DNA from: Cristatella mucedo
Lineage: Eukaryota; Bryozoa; Phylactolaemata; Cristatellidae
Length of the DNA stretch: 64,000 nt
Reading direction: 5' to 3'
Assembly (NCBI GenBank): GCA_009760855.2
Contig: WPIO01000068.1
Location: 1,694,501-1,758,500, forward strand
Of this stretch, positions 22,380-34,395 are shown piece after piece. How positions within the stretch are numbered: position 1 is the first letter of the stretch; every line of letters starts with the position of its first letter. The notes beneath the pieces were generated by a model. The model did no database searches, was not told the DNA's origin, and saw only the letters and a list, made by a program, of their open reading frames with translations. A program made the position numbers and the translations under genes.

Positions 22380-23310
22380 TAACTAGTTCAGTATTATAGA
22401 TATGGTATGCGTGAATCATCACTGATTAACTTGTAATGCTTGCTGCATTCTTGTTACACAAAAAGGTAACCATGCTTGAGATTAGAACCGTGGCTTAAAT
22501 TTATTTTAGTTTATCCGAGAAAAGAACCACGGTGTTGACTAAATTTGAATTGATGGATAGTAATAACATTATTAACCCAGTTAGAGAATTCGCATCCAGG
22601 TCTTACCTGAGGTAATGCCTGGCTGGTTTCGCACTGTATTCAGGTGGTTTCTCCGACAAGGCCTAAGTATGGTGATGATCACAGTACGAGTCTCTTTTTT
22701 CGCTATACGAATGAGGACATTGAATTAGCCAGTTTTTTACCATATGCCACAGGGCTGGAGCCCACGACTTCTCTGCAAGACGTGGCGAGCACATTAGATG
22801 TAATTATATAATTCATTTGTATAGCGCCACATGAGACCTTAATATCCATTCAGGGCTTTACATATGTCTCCGGGCTCGAGCCCACGACCTCAGCCGGACC
22901 TTTGTCGGGGCATGGAGCACCTTGACTCCTGGTCAATCCAGTTTGGATACGTATAAGTAACCGATACTCAGCTTTATTTACCATTTAAAGCCATTTAACC
23001 AGCGTTATCTACTGCAGATGCTGATAAACTGAATGCTTGACTTACAGAAATTAGATCCTGGTTATTGGCAAATTGATTTAAGCCGATTGAAAATAAAAAA
23101 GTACAGCTACTAAAATACCCATCGCCTGTGGCTGGACTAGATGAATGCTCTTCTAAGGGCGGGCCTCCCGTCTGCCCCTGATCGCCTGCTCGTGCCACTA
23201 AACTGGCTGGTCCACCTAAGTTTACGTAGCCTGCTTACTATTGCCTGCACTGCTGGTCATCTGGCTACCAGTCAATTACAGTATTTCAGCTAGTGACAAA
23301 CCGTGGGTGC
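22380..23310. other. Mostly unrecognised spacer with one SINE
   Basis: No gene is recognised. 22800-22930 is a SINE-like segment (ATTCATTTGTATAGCGCC, then CCCACGACCTCAGCC) in the same orientation as the one at 55.32 kb. The rest has no second copy that I could find. Confidence 0.5.
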
Positions 23311-23690
23311 CGTTTAGAACACGACCGGATGAAACATTATCCCATCAGCTCTTTTGTCTACGTAGAACATTTAGCTACGTGCCTCGAACGGCAATCAGAT
23401 CCTCTGAAGATTACGTCCTTTATTTTTCAGTGCCACCTGTAGCCTGTAGCTCACTGCCGACTGACAATGCAAAAAATCCCACGAGTTGATGATAATTTAA
23501 CGTAGGCTAAAAAGCACCTGCTCGTCATAGCATTTTCTAGGTCCTCCTTACGAAACGCTTTGTAGGTTTTCGCCATCTTTCAACATCACGCTTCAACCCT
23601 TTTTCCTCTAGGCAATTGAAACGCGATGCAATCACGGCACTTTCAGAAACTTGAAAGAGATTTGGTACTATTGGGACGTTAAGGGGCCTT
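23310..23690 (+). repeat. Dispersed repeat alpha (partial)
   Basis: Shares ACCGGATGAAACATT, CACGAGTTGATGATAATTTA and GCATTTTCTAGG words with the 4.0 and 14.9 kb copies, but lacks the first half. Confidence 0.6.
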
Positions 23691-23749
23691 TTTAATGTCA
23701 TTCTTACTATTAATATTTATCATCATTATCATTATTATCATAATCCACT

Positions 23750-24255
23750 CAACATCCTTCGTTTCAGCCAGCCGTAGCCACATTCAATCACGATCCTTAA
23801 CATGTCACAGCGAGTTTCCACGAAGCGAACACGAAATTGGTCTTCTGGTGCCCAAGCATGGACAGAATTCAAATGTCCTGCAGTTGGTCGTCGATTGTTT
23901 GCCTGCGTTCGCAAAGCGGACCGTGACACAGCGAGCCACGTATCGCTGTCACGCCTGGTGCACGGAGAAGACTCGTCGACGGGTGCAGCTGCTTTCGTTT
24001 CGCTGTTGTTCGCAGCTGTCTATAAGACTTTTCTACTTTGTTCGTCCGTTTATGAAAGATTTTCACTAGGTTATAGTGACCCTTTGCTCGCATCGGTCAG
24101 CCTCGACCTCAACCACGGTCGCAGCGCCTGGGCGGGCACTTTGTACTGCGACGCGCCCTGACATACGTAATCAAATCAAACCAAAACACATGCATTATTA
24201 CTATTATTATTGTGAGTATTAAATCAAAGGTGCAACTGAATGTCATTCGCGTACG
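23750..24255 (+). repeat. Dispersed repeat gamma
   Basis: A copy of 15480-15960 followed by a short piece of the LINE III fragment. Open frames of 119-124 codons (23695-24069, 23802-24161) result from the repeat and show no domain. Confidence 0.6.
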
Positions 24256-24259
24256 ATCG

Positions 24260-24490
24260 AGAGCCTACGCACTCGCTACGGATTAAGCTCGGATCGGAGG
24301 TATTCGCCGGTTGCAATCGAAACACTGCAGCAGGCCCGGATGTTGCACTCGCCAAGCTTAGAGCCTGAATCGCTCGGCGCCGAGTGTTTCGTTAAATAAT
24401 TAAAACCGCAAAAACGCCTGACCCCGTAAAGTCGGGCTCGTCTCTCGAAGCCCAGCGAACGACGCCTCCTCGCGCATAGGGTTCGGCTCT
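24260..24490. repeat. Dispersed repeat delta
   Basis: The minus strand has GSKLGECNIRACCSVSIATG, related to the 13.9 kb copy. The right end runs into a GA microsatellite. Confidence 0.6.
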
Positions 24491-24509
24491 GTGACCGCGA
24501 GGGTATGCA

Positions 24510-24536
24510 TGAAAGAGAGAGAGAGAGAGAGAGCGA

Positions 24537-24602
<66 letters not shown>
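24510..24602. repeat. (GA)n microsatellite
   Basis: About 90 bp of nearly pure GA with a few interruptions. Open frames that cross it are serine/leucine artefacts. Confidence 0.95.
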
Positions 24603-24631
24603 ACCTTTCTCAGTTGCACCTTTGATTTGGC

Positions 24632-25553
24632 GTGTAGGATGCACGCCGCCTTAGTATGCCACGTCATCAATTTATAAGTATCTATTTATATACATATAAA
24701 TGTATGAATTAATAAATTTAGGCAGTCTTGAATAGTTTTTTCTCACTATCACCTCATTTAACTCTCTAGCACGTGACAAAAGCAGCACTCTCATCATCGC
24801 CACACTCCGTGCAAATTACCTTTTTTATTCGCATCCCGAAACATTTGAGCGACAGCGAAGGTGCGAGCGCCGAGTGCGAGAAGTGACATAGCTGGCCTCG
24901 CTGTCACAATCACATTTGCTGGTATGATCGTACAAGCGCCGTCATGCGCCGGCACGAGGACGGAAGTGGAAATGCACGTGTGCGCCGTGCTGCTTTCGCT
25001 GTGCGGTTAAGGCGCTCGCCCCGACCAATGACACGGTGAATGTATTCGTTGACCGAGGTCGTGGGCTCAAGCACCGTGACGTAGGCAAAGCACCCGAACT
25101 GAGACTAGGTTCTTCTCGGGCACTATACAAGCGAATTATATTAATATTGTATTTAAACGCGTAAGGTAACCTGCCTATTTAATGAAGATCAATGCGCATG
25201 GATGTCATTGGTACGGAACGTCAAACTACTCTTGGCTGTTTAAGTAGGAGCATTCCAATAATGCTTGGTTTAGACGGCGAGTCTTGCTTCCTATCTGCTT
25301 CCTACCTACTTTAGTTCATACTTGTTTCAATCCGCGGAAGATTTAGACGGCAAATTGCTCCAAGTCCTGCTTCCTATTTTCGCCACCCACTGAGCGTTCA
25401 TAGAAACATTATCGTGTGGGAGGTAGAAAAATGGCTCTCCGGGATTCACATCTCAGTGAAATTAGAGTCCGCTGCCACTGTTTGTGCTTTCCTATTTATA
25501 GTTACGTTTTTATGATTTCTGGAACGGGCTTGGCAGCTCAACGTCTGTCACTC
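24632..25553 (-). repeat. Right arm of the ~0.92 kb inverted duplication
   Basis: Inverse of 1879-3334 without the 526-bp insertion. It includes the same SINE-like stretch (24942-25130) and the start of the IL-17-like 3' flank (GCGTGTAGGATGCACGCCG), but no cytokine exon. Confidence 0.85.
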
Positions 25554-26035
25554 ATCTTGGCCTTGTACCCAGGCGAGAACGACAGCATTTATCTACGGCC
25601 GCACTATGCTACAGCAATTAGCAGTAGGATGAAATCTGTCCGCCATAGCCTTTACCGCTCGCCGCCACAAAATCTGATTTTTAAACGACTAGGTCAAAGT
25701 GTCCATTAAATAGGGTCTCGCATGGAACGCGTCGATGATTTTGCCGGTCAAGCAGGTCGCTATTTCTGTGAAGCCATGCAGTAGCCGTGCCGTTTGGCAC
25801 CAACGATTCGTCACTAACTGAAATACTGAAACTCACTGGCAGCAGCAGCTAGATTACCGGCAGCGCAAGCAATAGCATTCTGGTTCATGAACTTGTGCGG
25901 ACCCGCGTTGATTCTTTTCTCCCGTTTTACGACATCGCGAAATTGTTCTCCAACCTCGGTTCCACCTTCGGTTGTCAAATAATTCCCCGGTATCGTAAAA
26001 GGAAAAAAAAAACCTTTCATCACCAAATTCAATCG
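25554..26035. other. Spacer left of the AT-rich island
   Basis: Base composition is host-like up to about 26030. A minus-strand frame of 72 codons (25814-26032) begins MNLVMKGFFFPFTIPGNYL. Its IPGNYL word recalls the start of parvovirus-type phospholipase domains, but the catalytic HD region is absent, so I do not assign it. It could be part of the neighbouring element or unrelated. Confidence 0.4.
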
Positions 26036-26111
26036 TGTGTGTGTTACTTTGTTGAATAAACTGATAGTTTTAATATTTAATTAGCAGAAATATTTGTACC
26101 ATATATGGTAA

Positions 26112-29100
26112 ATGTCTTCTCATTTAAGACAAAGAAATTCTTTTCCTTTCGAATCTAGAAGGTTAATGAATATTGATTTTCATTCAGCAAGTAGAGAATA
26201 CGTTGGAAAAAGGGAGACCTAATAAAGTTGGTTTCATAGAACCAGTTGTTTCTGCAGGTGGAAATACTTAACTTAACTAATTAATAATAACAAAAAGAAC
26301 ATATGCAGACTTTAAATCACTTAAAGAGTTTCTTAGATATCAAACAACTGAATTATTTTACAGAGTTAGAAGATCACGGAAATTTATTAGAGTCCATTTT
26401 AAAATATCATTCGATATGAAAATGTTTGATAATGGAGAAAAAGAAAGAAAAGAAGCACAGTCAAAATCAATGTTAACTATGGATAGTCAGTCAACAAACT
26501 CAATTTATAAAAAATAATGCTTTGCCCAGGAACTAATTCTGAGATGTTAGTAGAACGAAATGTTGGTTCTGGGTGGTTATTTATTGGTTATCATTCATTT
26601 CCTGTAGTTAATTCTAAATACGTACCTATAGGTGGGGGGAACATATATTGAAACTCCTGAATATCTTGTTAAGAAAAAGTGGATAATTAATTTAAAAAAT
26701 CTCAATGATGAGTTTTGTGCGCTATAGTGTGTTTTAAGAGCTTTAAATCCGGTAGAAAGAAATAAATAGAAGATAAGTGACTTAAAATACTAGCTAGTAA
26801 TTACTCTCACTTAATTAATGAATTTGAATGGCCATAAATGGCTAAAGAAATTGATAAATTAGAGAAAGCAACGAATTTTAGTATAAATGTTTACTCATGT
26901 GGATATAAAGAGTCAAGAGTTTCACCGTTAAGAGTTGTAAAAAAGTCAGATGAGAAAGAAGGGAGGCATGTAAATCTTTTATTACTTATTAAAGATGAAA
27001 AAGAACATTATATGTTGATTAGCAACTTTAATTCATCATGTAGACCAACAAACTCTGGGGGAAAACAGTATGATTGTCATAGATGTTTAAATAGATTCTT
27101 TGATAAAAAACAAGTAACTGATCATTTAGAATTATGTGAAAGTAGGAACTCTGGAGCAACTGTTTATGTAATGCCAGAAAAAGATAGTAAGTTTTTTAAG
27201 TTTGATTCTTTCAAACATCCTAATACATGTCCATTTGTTTGTTATGCTGACTTTGAATGTATAATTGAAAAACAAGAAAATTGTTCAATACACACTCCAT
27301 GTTCAGCTGCTTTAATTATTGATTGGAAAGGGGAAGTTGTTGATAAGTTTATGAACGTTGGATCTGATTGTGTATTTAAGTTTTTACAAAGATTATTTGA
27401 AGTATCAGATTTATTGAAAAGTAAATTGATTGAACATAATTTAGAAAGTAAAATGGATTACTTGACTAAAAGTGAGATTGAAGAACATGAAGAAGCTATT
27501 TTTTGCTGGATGTGTAAAGAACCATTCAATTAAAAAAAGAGTGATATGAGAAAAATTCACAATCATTGTCATCTAACAAATAAATGTATAGGCCCTGCTC
27601 ATCATTATTATAACTTAAAAGCTGGAATGGATTTCAAAAAATGGCAACTCCCAGTTATATTTTATAACTTTAGAGGATATGATTCACACATAATTGTTAA
27701 AGCACTTGACAATTTTAGTGTTGAAGCAGAACCAATAGCAAACAATCTTGAGAAGTATATGATGTTAAGAGTTAAGGATATAGTTTATAAGGATAGTGCT
27801 CAGTTTATGCTTGGTTCATTAGACTTCATAGCATAAACAATGGGTAAAACAATTGATTGTTTCCCAATTTAAAATAAATTTTTAAGTGAACTTCATCCAA
27901 ATAAAAACCTTAATATGTTGGCGACAAAAGGAGACCATCCTTATGAGTTTATGGATTCGTTTGAGAAGTTTTTCGCTTCATCTCTTCCAAATAAGAATGG
28001 TTTTTACTCAACTGCTTACATGACTGGAATATCTGATGAAAGTTATGAAAAAGCAAATGATGTTTGGAAAGAGTTTGATTGTAAAAATATGTTAGAATAC
28101 CATAATTTATATCTTTTAACTGACGTCCTATTATTTGCAGATTGTTTCGAAAGTTTTAGAAAAGGTTTGATATCAAAACTAAAGCTAGATCCTGCAAACT
28201 TTGTAACAACACCAAACTTATCATGGAGTGCAGTATTTTGGTTTTCAGGAGTAAAGATTGAATTTTTGAATGATAGAGACAGTTATGACATGTTAAAAAA
28301 TCTATTCGTGGAGGAATATGTCAGGTTAATAGTAGACTTGTTAAAGCAAATAATCCAGCAGTTCCTGATTATGTTAAAGATAAAAAAACAACATGGATAA
28401 CTTATAAAGATGCTACAAGTCTTTATCCTACAGCAATGATGGAACTTCTGCCACAAGAAAACATTGAAGAAACTTCAAATGAGGGGTGGAATATTGATAG
28501 TATTATTAAGTTAGAAGATGAATCAGACATTGGTTACTTCTTTGTTGTTGATATTGAATACGATCCAAAAACTAAAGAGCATGACCATGATCTACACAAT
28601 AAATATCAATTATGTGCTTGTAATAGAGTTGTTGATTGTAGTGAATATTCTAACTCTCAAAATAAGTTCAAAACAGGAGCAAGCAATGCTCCAAAGGTAG
28701 TGTGTGACTTTCAACCAAAGAAGGATTATCTTCTTCATTATAGATATTGAAAATTCTGTTTGACGCATGGAATGGTGTGTGACGTAAAGAGAGTTTTTAA
28801 GTTTAATCAATCTAGATGGCTTAAACCATATATTGAAATATGTGCTGAAATGAAAGCATTAAATTCAAGTAAAAATTTTTTAAGAAATCTTTGGAAACTT
28901 ATAACTAATTCATTTTATGGTAAAACTTGTGATGTTGAAAAAAAGTTAAAACTTATTTAGTTAGTACTATTAATGAAACAGGAAAAAAGAAATTCAATAA
29001 GCGAATAAGAGACCCAAAAATGGTTAACTTTAGAGACTTTGGAAAATTGCTGACAATATTTCAAATGAATCAATCAAAAACAAAATTGAATAAACCAATA

Positions 29101-29747
29101 TTTATCGGTGGTGCAATTCTAGATTTATCAAAGTTGCATACGCAAAAGTTTTATTATGATGTTATAAAACCGAAATATGGAAATAAGGTTGATTTAATCT
29201 ATACTGACACTGATTCTTTAATTATGAATATTGAAACACATAATTTTTACGATGATATGAAAGCAATGCCTGACTACTTCGATGTTGATACAATTGGTAA
29301 ATTTAAGGATGAAACAGAAGGAAAAGTAATTTCAGAAGTATGTGCTTTAAGACCAAAACTATACTCTGTAAGTATTGTTGATGCTGAAAGAAAAGCTGCT
29401 GCAAAATGAGTAACAAAAGCAGTTTTGACTAAAACAATGGGTCATGACACATTTGTTAGTTGTTTTACTGATAGTACAGAAATTTTCAAAGGTGAAACAA
29501 ATAAAAAGTTTAGTGAAATTAAATTTGGAAGTTTCATAAATTATCTCAAGATAAGCATGAGTTATTCACTAATGAGTTAGAAAAAGTTGCTCTATCAGCA
29601 TTTGATTTAAAAAGATACTGGTTACATTGTGGATGTTGTAGTTACGCATACGGTCATTATAAGATTGCTAAAGCTTTAAGTGAAGGAACTAATCCAGGGC
29701 ATTGTAAAAAATGTAATATTGATATAGATGTCAAAAAGGAAGAATGA
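26112..29747 (+). pseudogene. Protein-primed-type DNA polymerase B (broken)
   Basis: In order on the plus strand, across frames: an N-terminal domain ending near 26838; a C2HC zinc-finger-like motif (CHRC..H..C, about 27075-27140); exonuclease I YADFE (near 27246); a second zinc motif (CWMC, then HNHC); exonuclease II GYDSH (near 27675); exonuclease III YLLTDVLLFAD (near 28105-28140); RGG, then motif A DATSLYP (near 28410-28430); motif B NSFYGK (near 28905-28925); motif C YTDTDSL (near 29200-29220); a KLYS motif (near 29360); and a C-terminal AYGHY. The layout fits polymerases of Polintons, adintoviruses and bidnaviruses. In-frame stops at 27531, 27834, 27870, 28748 and 29407, and frameshifts near 26225, 28300, 28950 and 29530, show it is dead. 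The start at 26112 is a guess. Confidence 0.85.
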
Positions 29748-29777
29748 ATTAATAAAAAAAATTTCTTCATTATAGAA

Positions 29778-30005
29778 ATGTAAAAAGAAAATCCAGAGTT
29801 TTTAAAAGTTGAAGAAGAGGAGTCAGAATCTGAATGCGAGTCTGAACCAGAATCTGAATGCGAGTCTGAACCAGAATCTGAATGCGAGTCTGAACCAGAA
29901 TCTGAATCCGAGTCTGAATCAGCTGAAGATGACTTCACTTTTTATGGTAAAGCTTATATACCTCTATTTCAAAGTGATTATGTAAATGAAGAAACTGAAT
30001 TATGA
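29778..30005 (+). pseudogene. Acidic Glu/Ser-repeat protein, stop at codon 2
   Basis: A 76-codon frame runs from the ATG at 29778 to TGA 30003-30005, with one stop: codon 2 is TAA. The middle is an 8-residue repeat (ESECESEP) of about four units; the end reads DDFTFYGKAY. The ATG is preceded by TTATAGAA, as in the neighbours. Acidic low-complexity proteins are common in DNA viruses, but no function can be assigned. Confidence 0.6.
29826..29921 (+). repeat. 24-bp tandem repeat, four units
   Basis: The unit starts GAATCTGAATGCGAGTCTGA. Units lie at 29826, 29850, 29874 and 29898 (the last diverged). The period is a multiple of three, so the repeat preserves the acidic frame. Confidence 0.9.
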
Positions 30006-30030
30006 AAAAAATATCTATAATTATATAGAA

Positions 30031-30271
30031 ATGAACGTCTTAAGAATTCTAAGCTGTGAACAATCTAGAGAAATGGCAGTAAAGATTTGTCTTCAAAAAC
30101 TGAAAGTTAATGATCAACGTATAGTTAGAAACTCACTTGATAAACTTTAGTGTTCTTATAGAAATGTGTGAAGCTTCTGATAAACTAACGGAGTGTAGAG
30201 GTAAGATAAATGAAATGCTTGAAGAAGCAGCTAAGAAATCAAAGACCCCAAAAATAAAAAAGGTGTATTAA
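30031..30271 (+). pseudogene. Small ORF A (possible split gene)
   Basis: The ATG at 30031, after TTATATAGAA, opens 39 codons (MNVLRILSCEQSREM...) to TAG 30148-30150. A second ATG at 30164, also after CTTATAGAA, opens 35 codons to TAA 30271. The two could be one protein of ~80 residues with a frameshift at 30145-30150, or two tiny genes. The helical Lys/Glu-rich end resembles the ends of ORFs B and C. No known family. Confidence 0.45.
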
Positions 30272-30313
30272 TTAATTAGTTGTATTAAATAAATCTTTAA
30301 ACTTATAAAGGAA

Positions 30314-30564
30314 ATAGATTTTGATAAACAATTTTAAAGATTATTAAATATAGTGCTGAACGTGATAAATTGGTTAATGTTTGTCAAGCTTAAAGAGGTT
30401 CTTCTCATCCAGATATTATTACTTCTAAAGCTTATCAAACTTTAAAAGGATTAGACTCATCAGTTAGTGACATGCTTTTAGCGTTAGCTGGTTTTCATGA
30501 AAGTATTCATAAATGTGAAAGGAAATTATTTGATGAGATATGTAAAATAAATCATATTAAATAA
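30314..30564 (+). pseudogene. Small ORF B
   Basis: The expected start is ATA instead of ATG (30314-30316), after ATAAAGGAA. A one-base loss near 30330 and an in-frame TAA (after VNVCQA) follow. Readable text includes SAERDKLVNVC and DMLLALAGFHESIHKCE, ending at TAA 30562-30564. Size, spacing and helical character match ORFs A and C, which suggests tandem paralogues. Confidence 0.4.
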
Positions 30565-30585
30565 ATCTTTAACCTTATATAGGAA

Positions 30586-30862
30586 ATGGATCAAAAAATT
30601 TCAAGGATTCTTTGTTGTGATTATGCTGTAAGAATTGAAAAATATTTATGTGGCTTTAATGACGATAGTAGTTATATTGCTGTAGATCTTTATAAGCGTA
30701 TTTTTGCATTAGGTGATTCAAATATTTCTATTCTTTTACAGGTTCGTGATGGATATGACAAAATGAAGGGAAAGAAAAAAATATACTGAGGCATTTGATA
30801 AATTTCATAATATGTTTGATGAGTTAAAAACAAAAGCTAATGACTTGAAAACAAGTTATTAG
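30586..30862 (+). pseudogene. Small ORF C
   Basis: The ATG at 30586 follows CTTATATAGGAA. 67 codons are open (MDQKISRILCCDYAV...). A frameshift in an A-run near 30775 leads to a further ~25 helical residues ending at TAG 30862. Unknown function; possible paralogue of A and B. Confidence 0.5.
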
Positions 30863-30907
30863 TTTCAAATCTGTGTGGATGTAATTTCTTATTTTTTATA
30901 TAGGAAA

Positions 30908-32324
30908 ATGCAGGCAACTTCTGATGAAACTGATCCAAACCTTGCCACACTAGTGCCACTCTTCTGAAATATTACGTTGATTAGATCATGTTAGATCATG
31001 AATGGCAGCAATCAACGATCAACAAACACTTGATATTTCAGTTATTTCAGTTATGACTGATAATTCAGTTAAGAAATTCTATCTTGATGAATGTGATATC
31101 GAAACTCAAGAAATAAAAACTGCTGGACTATCTGATGTGACAGCTAATCTTGAATCCATGTAATGTAATGTAATGTATCTCCGTCTGTAACTCCAAAGAG
31201 TCATATAGACTATGTGGGTGTTACGCAGGGGAGTTTTGTGTAGCGCACTCACAGCCTAATCGGCTTTCGGTAGCCAACAGACTTCGTCTCAGGCAACAAA
31301 GAGAAAGTGGCAAGCATAGCAGAGTCAGGAGAGCAGTAGAGGTAGTGAGTAGCATAGAAGTAGCAGCTCAGGACCGCTGAAAAAGATGTGCCATAGTCGG
31401 CAGTAGGAGAGTAGTTGTCGTTTCGTAAGAATTGTGGAAGCGAGTTCCACAGTCTAGAACCTGCAGAGCTAAAGCTTCTGTCGCCAACTGTCTTTAAGCG
31501 GAGGAATGGGACAGCTAATTTATTGTCCACACAGGACCTCAGGGCATGAACAGGCTGAAACTGATGTAGCAGTTCAGCTAGGTACGAAGGAGCCAAGCCG
31601 TAGCGGGCCTTGTGGGTCAGCGTAAGAACCTTGCTCTGTATCCTTTGCTCAACCGGCAACCATCCTAGCTCTTTCAGTAAAGGTGACACGTGCTCAAACC
31701 GCTGGGACTTGAAGACCAGCCTTGCAGCCATATTCATTGGCCGCTGTAGTGGCATAATAGCTTTCTTTGGCAGCCCAGCCATAAGGGAATTACAATAATC
31801 AAGCCGAGACACAAATAAAGAACTAGTTAAATTTTTTACAAGCCACTGTGGAAGACAGCTCCTAATCTTGGACAGAGATCGGATGTGGTGGCTAGCTGTA
31901 GAGGCAGTCTTCTGAATGAAGCTTTTGAAATTGAGGCAGTTGTCGAACACGACACCTAAATTACGAGCACGTGGTGAAGGTCGCACAATAGCATCATCTA
32001 TTAGAACAGCAAAGCCTTTTAATCCAGCCACACGCTTAGGGTGTCCTATGAGCAGCAGTTCGGTTTTATCGTCATTTAATTCAGCTGTTAGATCTAAAGT
32101 TGATGCAATTCTAGATGATCCTTCTGAAATCTTTGGATATGCAACATGGATTGCATCACAACTTCCTACACTCTCAACAGTTATCTCAGGAGTATCAGGA
32201 GTTAAACCAGATATCTCTGGAATTGTTACAGACGAGTGTTATGCAGTTCTTCCTGATCTAGCTGATGGTGTTCGTGCAAGACAAGGCAGCTGCAGCAGCG
32301 TTAGAAGCAAAATCTGCTGCATAA
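30908..32324 (+). pseudogene. ORF D, interrupted by a LINE
   Basis: The ATG at 30908, after TTATATAGGAAA, opens 19 codons. A second frame from the ATG at 31002 (MAAINDQQTLDISVIS...) runs into the LINE at 31161. Beyond the LINE, 32089-32324 continues with VDAILDDPSEIFGYA and an Ala-rich end (AAAAALEAKSAA), after a frameshift near 32283. I infer one gene of ~150 or more residues split by the insertion. No family is recognised. Confidence 0.45.
31161..32088 (-). mobile_element. LINE family I inserted in the viral element
   Basis: A 5'-truncated LINE with its TACATTACATTAC tail at the left (31161-31175). An open C-terminal RT frame (31249-32031, 260 codons) is the best preserved copy of this part in the window. 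Its GC content contrasts with the AT-rich sides. I see no clear target duplication. Confidence 0.85.
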
Positions 32325-32361
32325 TTAATCCAATTAAAACAAAATAAACAGTATTATAGAA

Positions 32362-32671
32362 ATTGTTCCAGTTGAAACAAGAAGTAAGGATTGCTTCAAT
32401 TAAGTTCAAGGACAACAGCATTCAAACTTTAAGATTTGTTCTTATCTATTGGGTAGAATTGAAGACATTAGATCAACATTACTAAATTGCTGTAAAACTA
32501 GTTATTGAATACAAGGCATTAGGAATCAATCACTCTGAACCAGAGATTGCAAACATATTTAGTAAAGTTAGAGACAGTTTAATCTTTGAAGAGTTTCTCA
32601 AAGACTTAATAGATAGAACAGGACAACGAACATCAAATGGTATTATTTTTTATCACTTTCCTCAAAGATAG
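32362..32671 (+). pseudogene. ORF E
   Basis: Follows the motif TTATAGAAA, but the start is TTG, not ATG. Readable text after one or more frameshifts: LIYWVELKTLDQHY, stop, IAVKLVIEYKALGI..., ending at TAG 32671. It overlaps tail to tail with the minus-strand gene that ends at 32643. Unknown function. Confidence 0.4.
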
Positions 32672-33520
32672 CAACATTTGTTAAATAATTACTTAACAAT
32701 AACATGTAATCACCTTCCACACCGTGATAAGGTATATTAAATAAATTAGAAGGAAGAAAGTTGGGTGAGTAGAATTTTTGATAGTAGTTAGTAACTACAT
32801 CATCATATTCTGCAGACAACTTTTCTATGGCTATTGACATTGTTGATGTAATAGTTCTATAGCTTATTCTAGTAATATTATCATCCTTTAGTAGAAATGA
32901 ATTATTTTCAGCTGTTCTTCCATAGACATTATAATAATTGCTATGACCATTATTAATAATATTAGTTCTATCACTATTTATTCTATTAATGTTTCTTATA
33001 TTCAATGTTATCTTTGAGTGGAGTGGTTTTTTAAGTTAATATCAGATAGCTTTGCTAAAGTAATGTCACTGGTGTTGTTAGATAAATTATTAACACTTTT
33101 AGCACCTATTCCACCATCTAATAAGAATGATTCATGGTTAAAAGACCTATTTATTTTTTAGAAATTTTGAATAAGCTCTTTCTTTTGTGTATGAACAGTC
33201 AGTAGAGTTATTAGCAATTAATCTATCTACTTCTAGAGTTCCATCTATTACTTGTCCTCATTCTGTTCCAACGTTTGTATCAAGATATTGTTTTGTGGAT
33301 AAATCATTTCAATTCACTGGATAAGCCACATTTACATATTTTTTTACTTAGCAGATAAATATCCTCTTAAAATGTCATCAGAGTCTTTTCGAATAAAAAG
33401 ATAATTGGCTAAGGTTTTACTTACAGCTTCTAATTCACTAATAGTAGAACCCATATTTGTTATTCTATTTTTGCCAAGATTTAGAGTTCCATTCATTTCT
33501 AATAATTTCCTGCTAAGCAT
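32643..33520 (-). pseudogene. Fibre-like repeat protein G3
   Basis: The minus strand begins at the ATG at 33520 (MLSRKLLEMNGTLN). It holds the repeat motif LGKNRITNMG..., then YPVNWNDLSTKQYLD-like text, then an Asn-rich open part (33005-32643, NIRNINRINSDRTNI). Frameshifts near 33330 and 33005 break it. The motif G-x-L-x(3,4)-N-x-I-x-N...DPVNxxDAxTKxYxD is that of phage and virus tail-fibre or attachment proteins. See G1 and G2 for the same motif. Confidence 0.55.
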
Positions 33521-33521
33521 T

Positions 33522-34395
33522 TTATGTTATCCATATAAAAACAGTAATATTTAATTCTTTATCAAATAAATTTGAACCTGATATAAAAGTTGATGATTGA
33601 ACAACTTTTTTATTTGCATCAAGCACATACCCACCGTATAATTGATCTTTTAATGGTACTAGTGTTGCTGGAAGTGGTAATGCTATGCCTTTTCTTCCAG
33701 CTGTAAATTCATACAATGTTGTAACAACAAACAAACCTCTTGGAATAGTAGCATCAGCTAAAGTAGAAATCCATCGACCGTTAATTGTCTTTCCATATAA
33801 TTCTGTAGTTAAAGACCCATCAACTGTTGCTCTAAAACGTAATACAGCAATATTTCCATCAGATATTCTGTTTAGATAGTTAGAGTTTACACCATCATTA
33901 GGATTAACAGGGTCATTTTCTAAGAAGATAGAGTATCCATTCATATCTAAGTTTCCATTAAGAGTTCCTCCTGTTAGTTTAAGAAAATTAGTACCATATA
34001 CAATTTATTTGGAACATCATTATCAGAAATAGGAGGTCCCCCAACAGCTACATTTCCATTTACAGTTAGTGACCCATTAATAATTCCACCAGTCTTTGGA
34101 AGCTTAGTGTCTGCATAATCTTTAGTTGCAGCATCACTAGGATTTACAGGATTTGCTAGTTCTATTATCTTATAATTTTTCATATCAATATCTCCATCTG
34201 CTGTAGTTCCTCTTGATACTTTAGTAACGAAATTGGTATCTATATACACTTTCTATTTACTGCATCTCCACTATCAACAGGATCACTTAAATCCTTTATT
34301 AGATTAACATTCATAATCAAACTGCCGGTAAGAACATCACCGCTCTTTTTAATGTAATTAGTTATACCAATTCCTTTTCTTTTAAATGTGAACAT
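33522..34395 (-). pseudogene. Fibre-like repeat protein G2
   Basis: The ATG at 34395 is preceded on the minus strand by TTTATAGAA. Repeats follow: SGDVLTGSLIMN, GDIDMKNYKIIELANPVNPSD, GTLNGNLDMNGYSI and NDPVNPNDGVNSNYLN. A C-terminal head domain follows (about 33860-33522), rich in beta-type residues and ending FIWIT. Frameshifts lie near 34255 and 33990. Repeats plus head resemble phage fibre proteins. It was probably a virion attachment protein; this is inference. Confidence 0.65.

Noticed and set aside
25814-26032. Possible parvovirus-like phospholipase start (IPGNYL) next to the viral island
   Set aside because: The calcium loop continuation and the catalytic His-Asp are not visible. The frame is only 72 codons and its base composition differs from the island.
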